Shown: positions 1-12,103, counted from the stretch's first letter. The stretch is DNA of 64,000 nt from Cordylochernes scorpioides (GCA_030710605.1 CP092874.1:45844665-45908664), one strand, 5' to 3'. The notes: generated by a model from the letters alone, not told the origin. Numbers and translations: made by a program.

Positions 1-179
1 GTTGCATTATTTTAATGATTTCGTCACGTTAACAAAATCGACATGAGCTATCGCAAATAATTTATTAACCTGTGATAGCGTGTCTCTTTAAAAATTGGTC
101 ACTAAACTGCTATGGTCGTTAAAGATGGTGTATTTGATGCCACTATCAGGACCATACTTATTAAGCTTAAACTAATGAG

Positions 180-740
180 GATTTAGGATGAAGGAGTTTA
201 GGAAAGGTCTGTGGAAGATGTTGAGGATCACCTTTCTATAAACATTTCTTCCTTTTCCAGATCCAGGTCCAGATATGTATACAGCATTTGATCATTGAGA
301 TCTACCTCTCCCATGTAGCTATCATAGCAGACTTTCTTCTGTCGGTAGTCTAAAAATGCTTTACCAGAAGAAGCATCAAAGAATGTTGAAAGGAATTTCA
401 CTGGAGACTTTTCTTTTCTTTGTAAGCCAGAACCAGTAGATTGTTATTTACCATGCAGATAAGGCTTCTGAGTCCTACCATTACAAATAATGACGTCAGG
501 CAGGTGGACATTTGTAGTGGATGTCTCCATTTCATTCTTTGTACCGTTTAGACGAACCAAGCCTACTGCTAGTGTATTATCAACATTGATAATGGGCTCA
601 TTCTCTTTCGGCAGGTTCTCTGGCACCATCCAATGTGGACAGATGATGCTTACCTTCGTACAAAATGGAATGCACAGCCCATGATTTATGTGATCCATGG
701 ATGAAATCTTGTTTGAAGTCTTCAACAGGTCTCGTTTCAC
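180..740 (-). pseudogene. piggyBac-like transposase remnant (C-terminal part)
   Basis: Reading the minus strand from 740 downwards gives about 170 codons with one stop near 449. At about 285-317 the frame reads YMGEVDLNDQM. This resembles the YN..MGGVD..DQM signature that sits near the last catalytic Asp of piggyBac (DDE_Tnp_1_7) transposases. After a frame change near 232 the strand continues with an FHRPFLNSFIL-like stretch, where family members have F.hll...l.NayiLy. I see no TIRs and no TTAA duplication. The N-terminal half (about 500-740) has no motif I recognise, so assignment rests on the C-terminal signature. The copy is dead: truncated, stopped and frameshifted. Confidence 0.55.
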
Positions 741-1407
741 TCCCTTCTTATCAAGACTTTGTGGGGGCCGAGAGACTTCCTTTCATCCTGGTGGGATGAC
801 AGACCACACCGTCGGCAAATATGCAAGCGGGGCCATGAAATAAGAGATTACCACCGCTGCGTGGCGCGGAGCGGCAGATCGGCGGAAGTCAATCAGAACC
901 CAATAGACATTCTAGGGTGTTGTCCTTTTGTCTTCCTTTATCAACTTCCATAAAAATGTAGCTGAATGTTAATACCAATAAACAATAACTTTGAAATACT
1001 TTTCTGGGCCATCGCTGGACTTAACAAATCGACACACCACAACTTTCCATCCTTTCTGATCCTAACTACTCAAATATTTTCATTCTTCTCTAAATCTATA
1101 TTTCAGATGCTCCAATCTTTTCTATTCTTTATCCATTCACCATATTTCTCAAACACGTGTTTTTTCTGTGTGTGTGCATTTTATTTATTTTTAAATTAAA
1201 TTTTTATTCTCTGTAGGAAAAAGTGAGAGTTGTATAAGCTTATGATTTTGCTTTGTTTTAAAAATGAAGCGATGTTGGTTCCATATGCTTGAATTGGATA
1301 TTACACCTTATTTATATATATTTTATTACTTAAAAAGGAACACAACAAAGCAAAAAAGAAACTACAATTGCAAATGATTTGATAACTAACTAACTGAAAA
1401 AAAAAGC
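741..1407. other. no gene seen; AT-rich spacer before Gypsy-1
   Basis: Positions 745-960 are locally GC-richer but hold no recognisable product. From 960 to 1407 the sequence is low-complexity AT-rich with only short, motif-free open frames. Confidence 0.5.
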
Positions 1408-1610
1408 TGTAATATTCCTTAGAATAATATTATAATCTACTCTGTTTAATTAATTTATTTTTGATTGTTTGGATTTGGCAGCACTGTAATTATTGTTGTT
1501 GTTATGAATCTATTAAAAAGTGTATGTTTGACATTAGAAAGATAAATAATTAAAATTTGTTTATTAATTTAATAAAGCATATTTGTTTATTTAATCGAAG
1601 GAAAATCACA
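1408..1610 (+). repeat. Gypsy-1 5' LTR
   Basis: It starts TGTAATATTCC and ends AATCACA. It matches 5571-5772 over its whole length. An AATAAA polyadenylation-type signal lies near 1571. Confidence 0.88.
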
Positions 1611-1613
1611 AAA

Positions 1614-2640
1614 ATGGCGCAGCCGACAGGATCGATCATCCTGCATTTTAAGAATAAAAAGGTAATTGGCTATAGCTTTAACCCTGATGCTAATGTTCTA
1701 TCTATCCCTGAAGAATTTCAATTGCCCATTTATCACGAGCTCGTGTTTATATGTGGAAAGAATCTAACTTCTTACTATTTAGAAAAGGGGGGGGGGGGGG
1801 GATTCTAATAGATTTGTTAAAGTTCCATCAAAAATAATTGAAATATACAAAAATCGATCATTTGATGATTTACAAATTTGCGTGATGGATGAGGATGAAT
1901 TAGATGCAAAATATCTATTAACAGAAGACACTTTTAGCAAGTTGATAACTACTGTAGCAGAACAACAAAAACTAGTTAATTCTTTAGTTCAAAATTTTTT
2001 AAAGTTCAAACCAGCATGAATATGCACCAAGACATGTCGAAATGAAAGCACCTGAATTCTCCGGTAATAACTTGATCCAGCCACTTGGATAACCCTATAT
2101 GAAAATGTCTGTGCAAATAATGGTTGGGTAAAAGATCAATCCAAAATATATGGTATGAGAAACCACCTAGGGGGAACTGCACAATTGTGGTTCGATAGCA
2201 GACTTGCTGATGAATGCAAATTTAGCTAGGAAACATGGAAAGAAGATTTTGTATCCTCATTTGGGGATACACCCATAGATAAATATGATAGGGCGTTCAA
2301 GTGGAGATATCGAGGCGGCTCTCTGATCGATTACTTCCACCAAAAACAAAGGAAAATGCGATTAGGGATGCCCGGCTTAAGTGAAAAGCTATTGATAATT
2401 GGAGTGATTCACGGGCTACCACCAGATATGCAGAATCAGTTGTCCACTGTGAAAATCGAAAACAAAGAGACTCTTCTTCAGCTGCTGAAAAATATCCGTC
2501 CCAGTTTGGAGAAAAAACCTTTTGAACCCAAGCCCTACCAGACAACTGGCAACACAGTGGTCAAGAAGCCAGCCTATTTTGCCCAACTTGATCAAATTGA
2601 GGAGGCATCACAGACAATGAACAATCAAAATAATTCTGTG
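1614..2640 (+). pseudogene. Gypsy-1 gag remnant
   Basis: An ATG at 1614 overlaps the primer site and opens a 64-residue frame that ends just after a run of 15 G at 1787-1801. A one-base slip there restores the reading (…FVKVPSKIIEIY…). Further shifts lead to a capsid-like stretch at about 2100-2450 with a TAQLWFDSRL segment and a DYFHQKQRKM segment, as in the retrotransposon gag domain. I see no zinc knuckle. Stops (for example near 2227) and shifts make it non-functional. It runs into the protease frame of 2356-2943. Confidence 0.7.
1615..1625 (+). other. Gypsy-1 primer binding site, tRNA-Ser type
   Basis: TGGCGCAGCCG lies four bases after the LTR. It is complementary, with one mismatch, to the 3' end of tRNA-Ser (…CGACTGCG-CCA), the primer known for 17.6/297-type gypsy elements. 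Confidence 0.6.
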
Positions 2641-5558
2641 TTTTCTCTTAAAAAAAAACTAAATTTAGAGGGTTGTTCGATCTCGATGACAAAATCGATC
2701 CTATTTTTGTCTTGCAAAAGTCCCGATTCTATGTTTCCCGTTATTATAAATGCTGTAAAACTTGTTGCTTTCTTGGATCCAGGTTCTTCTATCAATCTAA
2801 TGAGAAGAGACCTTTTGGCCAAATATAAATGTAAAAGTTATCCATCAGAGACCACGATAACAACGATTGACGAAAGTCATGTCCGAGCTACTGAGAATAT
2901 TGAGGTGGAACTTCAGAGGTTGACGATCAACAGAGAATGGTGACGGCGACAATATTGAGGGAAATGCCATTCGAACTGTTAATAGGAAAGCCCACCATGA
3001 GGGATCTCCGAATTCAATGGAACTTTGGGACTGATGAGATTAAGTGTTTGTCTTTGCGGTCAAAAGAAGTTATTTTTACCAGTGATGACCTGATCACTAT
3101 ATTCCCCAAGCTTTGCAATGTCTCCAAAAAGGAATTACCATTGCACGAGATCGACTTTCTATTGAAGCCCAATAATAACATCGTGGCGTGTAAACCTTAC
3201 CCTATGTCAGATCACAAGAGAGCATGGACTGCTGGAAAAATCAAGGAGATGCTAGATGGGGATATTATTACTCCTTCTACTTCTGAGTACGCATCAGCTT
3301 GTATTCTAGTTCCTAAAACGGACTCGTCCTACCGACTCTGTATTGACTATCGACAGTTGAATAAAGAGACCCTTTTGGACCCTTTTCCTAGAATCGACTC
3401 AATCATTAATGAATTTGGGGGTTGTCGATACTTTACAAAAATTGATTTGAAGGATGGGTTTTGGCAAGTCGGTCTAGCCACGAGAAGATTTTCTGCTTTT
3501 GTAACACCTGATGGACTTTATGAGTTTAAGAGACTACCGTTCGGGGTGGAAAAATCCACCTCCTAGATTTCAAAGGATTATGAACGAGATGTTGGCTGAT
3601 TTATTGGAACTCAGAGTGGTTGTTTACATTGACGATATTTGTTGTGGCGCCCCAACCCTTGAAGAATGTGCTTCCCTCAGCTACAAAGTTCTCAATAGAC
3701 TGAATCAATATAATATGACAGTGAACTTGGGCAAGTGCCAAATTTTTTTATCTGAGGTGGAACTTTTAGGTAGACTTATCAACGGTAACTCGAAGCAAAT
3801 GAAGGAGGAAGTAATCGAAAAGGCTAAACTAATGAAACGCCCATATAATCTTAAGTCACTACAATGTTTTACTGGATTTACAGGTCATTTTCGGGCCTAT
3901 ATACCAAACTATGCCACGATAGTTCGACCGTTGGACAACCTGAAGAAAAAAATATTCTAGTTTTATGTGGTCTGATAAATGTGAAGAGGCCTATTTAAAA
4001 CTTATTGATATCACGTCAAAAGCACTACTGGCAATCCCGGATGAGTCATTGCCTTATGAAATGTCAACAGATGCTTTATATTATGGAACAGGGGCTATTC
4101 TATACCAGAGAGACGTGAATAAAAGGAGGTCACTTCAACTCAGAGTGATTAGTTATTATTCCTATACATTTTCCAAGGCTGAACAAAATTATTCTATCAC
4201 TGAAAAATAATGCCTTGCTGTGTTGAAGGCTGTCAAACACTTCAGATGGTATTTGGAAGGCAAGTCTTTTGTTGTCCACACGGATCATCGCGCATTGACA
4301 CAGCTAATTTCCTGTGGCCATCTCCGGGATCGACTTGCGAGGTGGCAGCTGTTTCTGAGCTCATTCGAAATGAGAGTGAACCACCGTTCTGGCAGGGAGC
4401 TCAGCGATGCAGACGCGCTGTCTAGATTGGCTGTAGAAACACCTAATTCCAGCAATCAAACCGTACTGTTTGTTAAACATCAGAGTATTCCTTCAAAATT
4501 AGAAGATCACGGGAAATATTTTGTCCCTCACGAACATCGAACTTCAATTTTATCTATGTACCATGATGATCCCTTATCAGGAGGACATTCGGGGTTTTGG
4601 AGACATATTATAAAATGAAGCAACGCTTTGTTTGGCCTGGTATGAAGAATGACATAAGGAAATATGTATCTTCTTGTCCTATCTGTCAAAGGGTCAAGTT
4701 CAAGTATAAGAGCCGTCCTTCAAAGATGAGTTTGCCCCATCAATCAAGGGTACCTTTCCATACTGTACATGTAGATTTCGCCGAGGCTCCTTCTAACATC
4801 AAGGATAATAATTCAACATTTTTACTAATTATTGACGAGGCTACTAGGGTGGTTCAAGCAAAGGCAATGAAACAACATGGCCGTGCTCTAAAAAAATATT
4901 TCAACGAACATGAAGATCTGAAATAAGTGAGAACTATAGTCTCCGATCAAGGGAGGTCATTTGTGTATGGAGAATTCCCTAGGTGGGCAACCTCCAAAGA
5001 CATCCGATTAATAACTACTTCTCCTTATCACCCTGCAGGAAATGGTTTAGCGGAACGAGCTATACGAGATATAAAGACCTTTCTCTCGTGCTATCCTCAC
5101 TTCAATGGTGGATGGAAAATGCCTTAGAAGCGGCAGTACGCTACCATAATAGATCCTACAACTCCTACCTGGGTTGCTCCCCTTTATTCAAACTTACAAA
5201 AAATTCCCCTGTTTTACCTGCCGATAAAGAGCTTAATCTTCACTGTCCCCTTTATGAAACAGAAAAAGTCAAATTGAGCAAAACCTCTACCGACAAAAAA
5301 ACAAAGTTTTATAATAACAGTCGTAAGAAGGCCCTGCCACCAGAGATGAATATCGACGATTATATTTTGGTAAGACATCAGAATGTTGGAAAGGAATGGA
5401 AGCTATCTGGTCCGCATCGAGTGACAAGGGTAACCAAAATGGATGGCCACCCCAAATATATTGAATATGAGTCTGACGATAAAACTCCAAGAACGGCTCA
5501 CATCTCCAATATACAACCTTATCTGCATCGACATCCCAGGAGGGATGAAGTCGCTTGA
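2641..5558 (+). pseudogene. Gypsy-1 pol remnant (PR-RT-RNase H-IN)
   Basis: The protease has FLDPGSSINLM near 2770, where DSGS is usual, so the second active-site position is changed. RT spans about 3150-3790, with CIDYRQLNK, KIDLKDGFWQV, and the catalytic VYIDDI near 3630 kept intact. RNase H covers about 4050-4430 (STDALYYGTGAIL, then HTDHRAL and DADALSRL). Integrase covers about 4530-5120, with an HHCC zinc module ending CPICQRVK, then DFAEAP, SDQGRSF and a GNGLAERAI glutamate. The C-terminal part runs to 5558. Frame changes or stops occur near 2940, 3550, 3960, 4210, 4610, 4926 and 5120. Confidence 0.88.
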
Positions 5559-5570
5559 AGTCGGGGAAGT

Positions 5571-5772
5571 TGTAATACACCTTATAATAATATTATAATA
5601 TACTCTGTTTAATTAATTTATTTTGATTGTTTGGATTTGGCAGCACTGTAATTATTGTTGTTGTTATGAATCTATTAAAAAGTGTATGTTTGACATTAGA
5701 AAGATATATAATTAAAATTTGTTTATTAATTTAATAAAGCATATTTGTTTATTTAATCGAAGGAACATCACA
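5571..5772 (+). repeat. Gypsy-1 3' LTR
   Basis: It starts TGTAATACACC and ends CATCACA, and is the partner of 1408-1610. Confidence 0.88.
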
Positions 5773-5830
5773 ATAGCAAAAATAATAATTATAAAAAATT
5801 GAATATGTCTGCCAGAAAAATTCTTCTATG

Positions 5831-5877
5831 AATTAAAAAATACGAATAATTACAAAATTAACACATAAACTTCAAAC
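5831..5877. repeat. 47-bp direct repeat, left copy (pairs with 12518-12564)
   Basis: It begins AATTAAAAAATACG and ends CTTCAAAC. Two mismatches separate it from the copy at 12518-12564. The two copies bracket exactly the BEL-1 remnant, suggesting LTR pieces left after an internal deletion. Confidence 0.5.
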
Positions 5878-5961
5878 TTGAAAAATGTTGATATTACAAA
5901 ATCAACATTTGATAATGACAGGAGTAGAAAGAAAAGAAAATCAGAAAACAAAGATTCAAGT

Positions 5962-7060
5962 CTAGGTAGTAGGACAGTCAAGTGGAAGAAGACAAACTTC
6001 GGCCACAGCTCTTCTGAGGTCTCCATCCGCCGTCTTGACTGAAACCACACGTACCAACCCATCTTCTCCCGGATACACCTGATTGATCCGTCCCATTCTC
6101 CAATTGAGAGGAGGAAGGTTGTCCTCTTTTAACAAAACCAATATTCCAATCTTGATGTTGTCTACTGGTTTCAACCATTTTGGTCTGTTCTGTAGTCTGG
6201 AAAAATATTCACATGACCATCTTTTTAAAAAGTCTGTCTTGATCTGTTCAACCAATTGCCATCATCCTTTAAGACTGGAACCGCTTTCTCTAACTAGAGA
6301 TGGGACTGCAGTCAGTGGCATTCCAATGAGGAAATGTCATGCCGTCAACGCAGTCAAGTCTTAAGGATCATCTGTTAGAGGGCACAATGGTATTGAATTT
6401 AGACATGCCTCTATTTGGGTTAGCACAGTTGTTAATTCTTCAAATTTTAATTTAGTTTTACCCACGATTCTACGTAGATGATATTTTACAGATTTTATTC
6501 CTGCCTCCAATAGTCCTCCGAAATGAGTGAGTATGGAGGTATAAAATTCCATTTGATCTCTTCTGAAGAACCAAAGTCATGAATGTTTGAATTGAATAAC
6601 TTTCTTAAGTCTTTGTAAGCCGACAAAATTAGTATCATTATCAGTGTTTATTTCTGCTAGTCGACCTCTACAGGCAATAAATCTCCGAGAGCAGCCAGGA
6701 AGGCCTCTGTTGTTAAGTTGGTAACGATTCTATGTGTATGGTTTAGAGAACATGCAGATTAATAATGCAATATAAGCCTTATCACATCTTGCATTTCTCA
6801 AATTCGATGTTTCACATTCACCGGTCTAGCAGATTCAATTCCTGTTTTAGTGAATGGTCTTGTCCAATTGATCCGTGATGTCGGCAAATTGCCCATCAGT
6901 TGTTGTAAATCTAGAACATTTAATGTATATAAACAGAATTTGTTTTACTAGCCATCGACCTGATGGTATCCAATATTTTTCTCTGATGGCTGATAGAGTT
7001 AATTGTACACCTGCATCTAATAGTCTATCATGGTAATGTCTTATTACTAATTGAGTAATA
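5962..7060 (-). pseudogene. BEL-1 integrase with DUF5641-like C-terminus
   Basis: From 7060 downwards the strand gives an integrase N-terminal zinc-module relic (IRHYHDRLLDAGVQ … REKYWIP). The catalytic core follows, with TNLTTEAFLAAL near 6715 and TDNDTNFVGL near 6630, then the BEL hallmark HFGGLLEAGIKSVKYH near 6500. The last part (5962-6255) reads GILVLLKEDNLPPLNWRMG and ends PLDCPTT, which matches the DUF5641 domain that closes BEL/Pao polyproteins. Frameshifts and stops break it at several points. Confidence 0.8.
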
Positions 7061-7097
7061 CAAGGTATGTCCCATAAGTTCCCGGACTGGGTCCATA
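7061..7097 (+). repeat. mariner left TIR
   Basis: About 37 bp, from CAAGGTATGTCCC to GACTGGGTCCAT. It is the reverse complement of 8346-8382. Confidence 0.92.
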
Positions 7098-7268
7098 AAA
7101 AAAATAAATAAATGGAAAATGTAAATAAATTTGACTGTTTATTATAGAAAAAATATCTGGCAACACGGTGGTACCAATATCGAGTCGGTAGGTGCTCGCG
7201 CGCCAAGGTAATTCTAATTTATTTAAAGGTCACACCTAGCGCTGCGGCGATTTTACGATGGAAAAAAA

Positions 7269-8310
7269 TTGAAGCAGAGGATTTGCATAGAATTTTGTGT
7301 GAACCTTCAAATATTAGCAACCGAAACTTTTGAAATGCTTAATAAAGCATTCCCCAATGACGCCCCAAAGAAAACAACTGTTTTTGAATGGCATTCTAGA
7401 TTTAAAGCTGGCCGAATTTCCATTGAAGATGCTCCTCGTCAAGGACGCCCAAAATTTCAAAGTACTGATAAAATGTGCAAAAATCACCGATTTGATAAAA
7501 GAAAATCCTCGAACCGCTTTGCTGGAGCTAGAGCAAGACACAGGCATCTCTAAAACAACGATTGGAAAGATCGTAACCGAAGATTTGAAGCTCAAAAAGA
7601 CTCCTGCAAAATGCATCCCAAGATTCCTCACTAATGAGCAAAATCTGTGTCGGCTTGCAACCTGTGAAGACATGTTTAAAATGACAAGAACGGATCCGGA
7701 ATGGAAAGACAAGATAATCACAGGCGATGAGACAAGGGTCTATGGCTATGACCCTGAAACCAAGCGTCAATCTGCCGAGTGGAGAGGTCAGGGTGAGCCT
7801 AGACCCAAAAAATCCAGGATATTGAAATCCAGAAACAAGGTGTTGCTGGTCACTTTTTTGGATAACAAGGGCATTGTTCATCACGAGTATCTTCCTGCAG
7901 GCCAAACAGTTATTAAGGAAATGTATTTGAGCATTCTTCGCCGTCTAAGGGAAGCGATTCGAAAAAAAAGGCCAGAAAAATGGACTAATGGTGACTGGAT
8001 CCTACACCATGACAATGCCCGCCCTCACACAGCGCACTTGGTGACGAGTTTTTTGGCGAAAAACGGAACAGAAATCCTACCTCAACCACCCTATTCCCCA
8101 GACATCGCACCAAATGACTTTTTCCTGTTCCCCAAACTCAAAGCAGTTCTAAAAGGAAGACATTTTGACACCAGGGAAGACATAATAGAAAAATCGCTGC
8201 TGGCATTGAAGAGCATTCCAAAAGAGGCCTATAAAAACTGTTTCGACAATTGGGAGAAACGATGGCGCTGGTGCGTCGAAGCAAGGGGGGATTACTTTGA
8301 AAAGTTTTAA
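7269..8310 (+). pseudogene. mariner transposase with one frameshift
   Basis: The N-terminal helix-turn-helix part reads from 7269 in one frame (RICIEFCVNL … FEWHSRFKAGR … RQGRP). The rest continues in another frame from about 7470 to 8310, so a single shift near 7440-7490 breaks the gene. The catalytic domain keeps all three acidic residues: Asp in TGDETRVYGY, Asp in HHDNARPHTA, and Asp in YSPDIAPNDFFLFP. There are 34 residues between the second and third, the D,D34D spacing of mariner. Length (about 345 aa) matches the family. The likely ATG at 7258 is followed by a stop in its own frame. Confidence 0.9.
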
Positions 8311-8345
8311 TAAATTTTTTTTAAAAAAATCTTACCTTTTTTTTT

Positions 8346-8382
8346 TATGGACCCAGTCCGGGAACTTATGGGACATACCTTG
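8346..8382 (-). repeat. mariner right TIR
   Basis: Inverted copy of the left TIR, followed by TA at 8383-8384. Confidence 0.92.
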
Positions 8383-9090
8383 TATAATGTGCCTTAGGTA
8401 AAATAATTGGATGTTTTTGATCAAAACTCAAAAAGGCATTATTTTTTCGTCCACCCACTCTAAGTAATCCACCTTTATGAAGAAAAGGAATCAATTTTAT
8501 TAAAGTACTTTTCCACTTACGGTTGTAAGACCTCTAATTGTCTAAAATCTATGTAGTAATCCTTTTGTTGAGCACATCGGATAATTCTGTTGAAAGAGGT
8601 CTCAATTTCTTCAAGTGATAATGCTCCGGATTTTTCTTTTTTGAGAGGTCTTCGACAATTATAGAAGAAACGAAAAATCCATCCTGTTATCCTTTTAAAT
8701 TTTTTCAATGATGAATATCTTGTTATGAATGAATAAGATATGTTCCTTTTGACAAAAAGGTTGGTCTTAATTCTTTGTTCACTTAAGCATTGCTCATTTA
8801 TCACCGGTATAGAGTCTATTTAGGGTTGTGATGTTGTTTTCAACCATGGTGGACCGTACCACCATAACTCAATGATCCAATGATATTCCCCTGGATGCAA
8901 GATCAGCGGGATTGTACTCTCCTTTGACGTGCTTTCAAAAACGAGTCTAGTCAGCTGAGCTAGCAATAGCGATGCACACAATTCCAAGCGTGGAGTCGTA
9001 GTGGTTTTTAAAGTAGCTAATCGGGTTTTCGCTGCCAATAGATATGCATCATGTATTGAGGAATTATGGATTATCTTGATATAAACCATT
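8383..9090 (-). pseudogene. BEL-1 RNase H/linker segment
   Basis: Minus strand from 9090 gives SSIHDAYLLAAKTRLATLK then TTTPRLELCASLLLAQL, the PRLEL motif typical of the BEL RNase H-like region. From 8804 it reads KKFKRITGWIFRFFYNCRRP and GALSLEEIETSFNRIIRCAQ, the conserved linker before BEL integrase. Stops and shifts lie between the parts. It joins 12162 upstream across PLE-1 and 7060 downstream across the mariner. Confidence 0.78.
9079..9090. repeat. PLE-1 target site duplication, left copy
   Basis: ATATAAACCATT here is repeated at 12162-12173. BEL-1 coding sequence (…YAAMVYIKIIH) reads through once one copy is removed. Confidence 0.85.
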
Positions 9091-9178
9091 TGAAGTAAAC
9101 GAAAAAATTGCGCTACAAATTTTAAAATAAAACTACAACCTTTCGCAATAAGTTTCTTTTATTATGATATGCGCGAGC

Positions 9179-9205
9179 TTTCGGGCTGGAGCCGCCCTTC
9201 TACAG
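9179..9205 (-). ncRNA. hammerhead-like motif, PLE-1 left arm
   Basis: On the minus strand, CTGTAGA, one extra A, a GGGC/GCCC hairpin, then GAAA. The core differs from CUGANGA at one position and has an extra base before stem II, so activity is doubtful. Confidence 0.35.
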
Positions 9206-9389
9206 GCAAAAAATGAAACATTTGATTCACGAGAGACATTATATACATTTGATTTGTTACAAAATTTTTAAATAAAATTTCAGAAAGAAAAGTATTAAAA
9301 CTACATAAATTATTACTATTTTACTTTGTTTAACAATTGGAAATTATTTAACCTTAAATTTCAATATTTTAATAAAGTTAAGTTTTAAA

Positions 9390-10085
9390 CTATGAATTGG
9401 ATAAGCGAGAAATCTGATTTTTGTGGTATGGAATATGACAAAATTGTTCTGGGATATCTATTCTACGATTAATGCTATTGTGTTGTTTGGAAATCAGCGA
9501 TTCAAGGATTAATCTTTCAGATTTGGTGGTTATGTTACTGTAGTGGCAAGTTGGACTGTCTAAATTAAATTTGTGGCCGGTATTCATGGTATGTTGAAAA
9601 ATGAGGGATCTTGGATCTTTGGTCTTCATATTGTAAGTATGTTCCTTCAATCTTGTCTGTATTTTCCTGCTTGTTTCTCCTACGTATATAAATGGACAAT
9701 CAATGCATGACACGGAATATATGGCATTTTTCTTCTGAAGGGGGTTCTGGTCTGTGGTCGATTTTGTGATGGGATTTCTAAGTTTTCTAAGATTTCTGTT
9801 TTTTGAGTATGATTAAAGGATACTATAGAAGATTCTATGGCACTAATGGTCATATAGGGATCAGTCTTTTTCGGGATTCTATGCTTCAAACCTTGGTTAA
9901 GGATCGTAATTTGCGCCGGAGAAAATGTGTGCTCTGTAAGGTTTAGGAAATGGCTTTCGGTTTTCACAGGGAAAAAATATTTCTTAGACCAATAAGTGAA
10001 TTTCTTTTCATGATTCTTAGCTATTCTCTGATTCTGAAGTTTTATTGCTGCGGTCGTTCGAATGAGTATTTCAGTGAATCACTGC
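9390..10085 (-). pseudogene. PLE-1 inverted copy: N-terminus fused to GIY-YIG, RT deleted
   Basis: Minus strand from about 10080 reads the N-terminal part (WSKKYFFPVKTESHFLN, then TFSPAQITILNQGLKHRIP). Near 9783 it jumps to the region just before the endonuclease. A shift follows, then the GIY-YIG domain at 9390-9713 (CPFIYVGETSRKIQTRLKEH). The RT domain is missing, so about 1.3 kb is deleted relative to the plus copy. The endonuclease part is almost identical to 11570-11891. Confidence 0.85.
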
Positions 10086-11891
10086 CATTAGTGCCATAGA
10101 ATCTTCTATAGTATCCTTTAATCATACTCAAAAAACAGAAATCCGTAACCTAGTAGCTAATAAAATCAAGAACACGTCAAAAACAGAAATAGAACCTAAG
10201 AAAGAAGTTCAAGCTATAAAACAATTAAAAAGAAATAAAAATCTGGTCATATGTAAAGCAGACAAAGGTGGAAACACATTTGTTATGAATAGAGGGGATT
10301 ATCTTAGGAAAATGTATGAAGTGTTGAACGACGCAGACCTATTTCCAAATCCGAAAATTCTAGATCTATAGCTATTTTTCGAAAAACCTTATCGACCCTT
10401 GTAAAAGAAAAACACATAACAAAAGAACAATTCAAGATATTTACCGCAAACACCACAGATCTTCCTTATATTTATGGACTGCCGAAAATACATAAAGATA
10501 ATATACCTCTTAGACCTATCATCGCCTACTATCTCTCACCAGCAATAGCCGTTTCCCGTTATTTGACTTCGTACCTCTCGCCAATTATCCGTTCCCATAA
10601 TGCCTTCTCCATAGACAATATATCTGAGTTCATTCAAGATATTAGAGAAACCCGCCCCGCAACAAACAGTAAGATAGCTTCCTTTGATGTAGTATCCCTT
10701 TTTCTTTGTCTGCCTCATTACCTCATCTTGGAAAATCTACGTGAAATGTTGGAACAATCCCGCATAAGTCCAGCAGAAATAGACAAAATTACAGTCCTTT
10801 TCAATGCCTGTCTTTCCATTAGTAATTTCATATTTCAAAACCAAATATTCCAGCAGATCAGTGGATCACCTATGGGCAGCCCTTTATCTCTTGCAGCAGC
10901 AGAAATAGTCCTAATGAAAATAGATAGATGGATAAATCGTCAAGGAGGCCTAGGCATAATAAAATGGAAACGTTACATTGATGACATATATTGTGAATTC
11001 GAATCTGAGAAAGAACAACTAATTTTAGATACCCTCAACGGCTACCACCGTAGAATATCCTTTACTATTGAAAAAGAAATTAATGGAGTTTTGCCCTATC
11101 TCGATTCCCTCATAATGAGAACAGAAAATAGTTTTCACACCACAGTGTATTACAAGAAAAGTTTCGAACCATCATACCTCCCGTTTAAATCTTATGGTCC
11201 CATATCTCACAAAATAACAGTAGTGAAAACCTTAACCAAGTGTTTATTCACCCATTGCTCCCTCCCCAAATTTAAAGCAATAGAAAGAAATAATATTTAC
11301 AGAAATCTTAGAAATTTTGGCTATCCCCCACTGTTTATCGATCAACACTGTTACAATCCATCCCATCATAGAACCCAGCAGACTTTCAAAACGACCTGTT
11401 ATATTGATTATTCACCAACCAATTTAAAAATAGCCCTGGAAATGAAGAAATACGGAATCAAGTTCTTTTTCCGCACCCCAAGAACCATCGGGAATATCCT
11501 TAGAAATCCCATCACAAAATCGACCACAGACCAGAACCCCCTTCAGAAGAAAAATGCCATATATTCCGTGTCATGCATTGATTGTCCATCTATATACGTA
11601 GGAGAAACAAGCAGGAAAATACAGACAAGATTGAAGGAACATACTTACAATATGAAGACCAAAGATCCAAGATCCCTCATTTTTCAACATACCATGAATA
11701 CCGGCCACAAATTTAATTTAGACAGTCCAACTTGCCACTACAGTAACATAACCACCAAATCTGAAAGATTAATCCTTGAATCGCTGATTTCCAAACAACA
11801 CAATAGCATTAATCGTAGAATAGATATCCCAGAACAATTTTGTCATATTCCATACCACAAAAATCAGATTTCTCGCTTATCCAATTCATAG
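10086..11891 (+). pseudogene. PLE-1 RT plus GIY-YIG endonuclease polyprotein
   Basis: The copy begins inside the N-terminal region (SAIESSIVSFNHTQK) and passes CKADKGGNTFVM, a Penelope N-terminal motif. It has a stop near 10370 and a frame change, then an open frame through 11891. RT has LPYIYGLPKIHKDNIPLRPI, SFDVVSLF, GSPMGSPLS and the catalytic KRYIDDIYCEF near 10980. The C-terminus is a GIY-YIG nuclease (SVSCIDCPSIYVGETSRK) preceded by the CCHH-type linker usual in PLEs. About 500 codons from 10393 are open, so RT and nuclease are intact but the start is lost. Confidence 0.9.
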
Positions 11892-12076
11892 TTTAAAACT
11901 TAACTTTATTAAAATATTGAAATTTAAGGTTAAATAATTTCCAATTGTTAAACAAAGTAAAATAGTAATAATTTATGTAGTTTTAATACTTTTCTTTCTG
12001 AAATTTTATTTAAAAATTTTGTAACAAATCAAATGTATATAACTGTCTCTCGTGAATCAAATGTTTCATTTTTTGC

Positions 12077-12103
12077 CTGTAGAAGGGCGGCTCCAGCCCG
12101 AAA
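12077..12103 (+). ncRNA. hammerhead-like motif, PLE-1 right arm
   Basis: CTGTAGA at 12077, an extra A, a GGGC/GCCC stem with a 7-nt loop, then GAAA at 12100-12103. It is the inverted twin of 9179-9205. Hammerheads are established in PLE terminal repeats. This one has a substituted core and an extra base. Confidence 0.35.

Larger units (their letters stand above)
1408..5772 (+). mobile_element. Gypsy-1: LTR retrotransposon with both LTRs, decayed gag-pol
   Basis: Two direct repeats of about 203 bp flank an internal region that has a primer site, gag, protease, RT, RNase H and integrase in Ty3/gypsy order. By hand alignment the LTRs differ at about six substitutions and one indel (about 97% identical), so insertion was fairly recent. 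Even so, pol carries several frameshifts and stops. A purine-rich run (GAAGTCGGGGAAG) precedes the 3' LTR. I could not find a clear target duplication: flanks are AAAGC on the left and ATAGC on the right. Confidence 0.9.
7061..8382 (+). mobile_element. mariner transposon (1322 bp) inserted in BEL-1
   Basis: The ends are inverted repeats of about 37 bp beginning CAAGGTATGTCCC that look identical by eye. TA dinucleotides flank both ends (7059-7060 and 8383-8384), the expected Tc1/mariner target duplication. BEL-1 integrase resumes on the far side, so the insertion is clean. One transposase frame break makes it non-autonomous, but the TIRs look usable. Confidence 0.93.

Noticed and set aside
444..740. 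Possible host gene on the minus strand
   Set aside because: The frame continues past its stop into a piggyBac-like catalytic signature, so a transposon relic is more likely.
1557..1808. Start of Gypsy-1 gag within the LTR
   Set aside because: The open frame begins inside the LTR. I place the start at the ATG at 1614, which overlaps the primer site.
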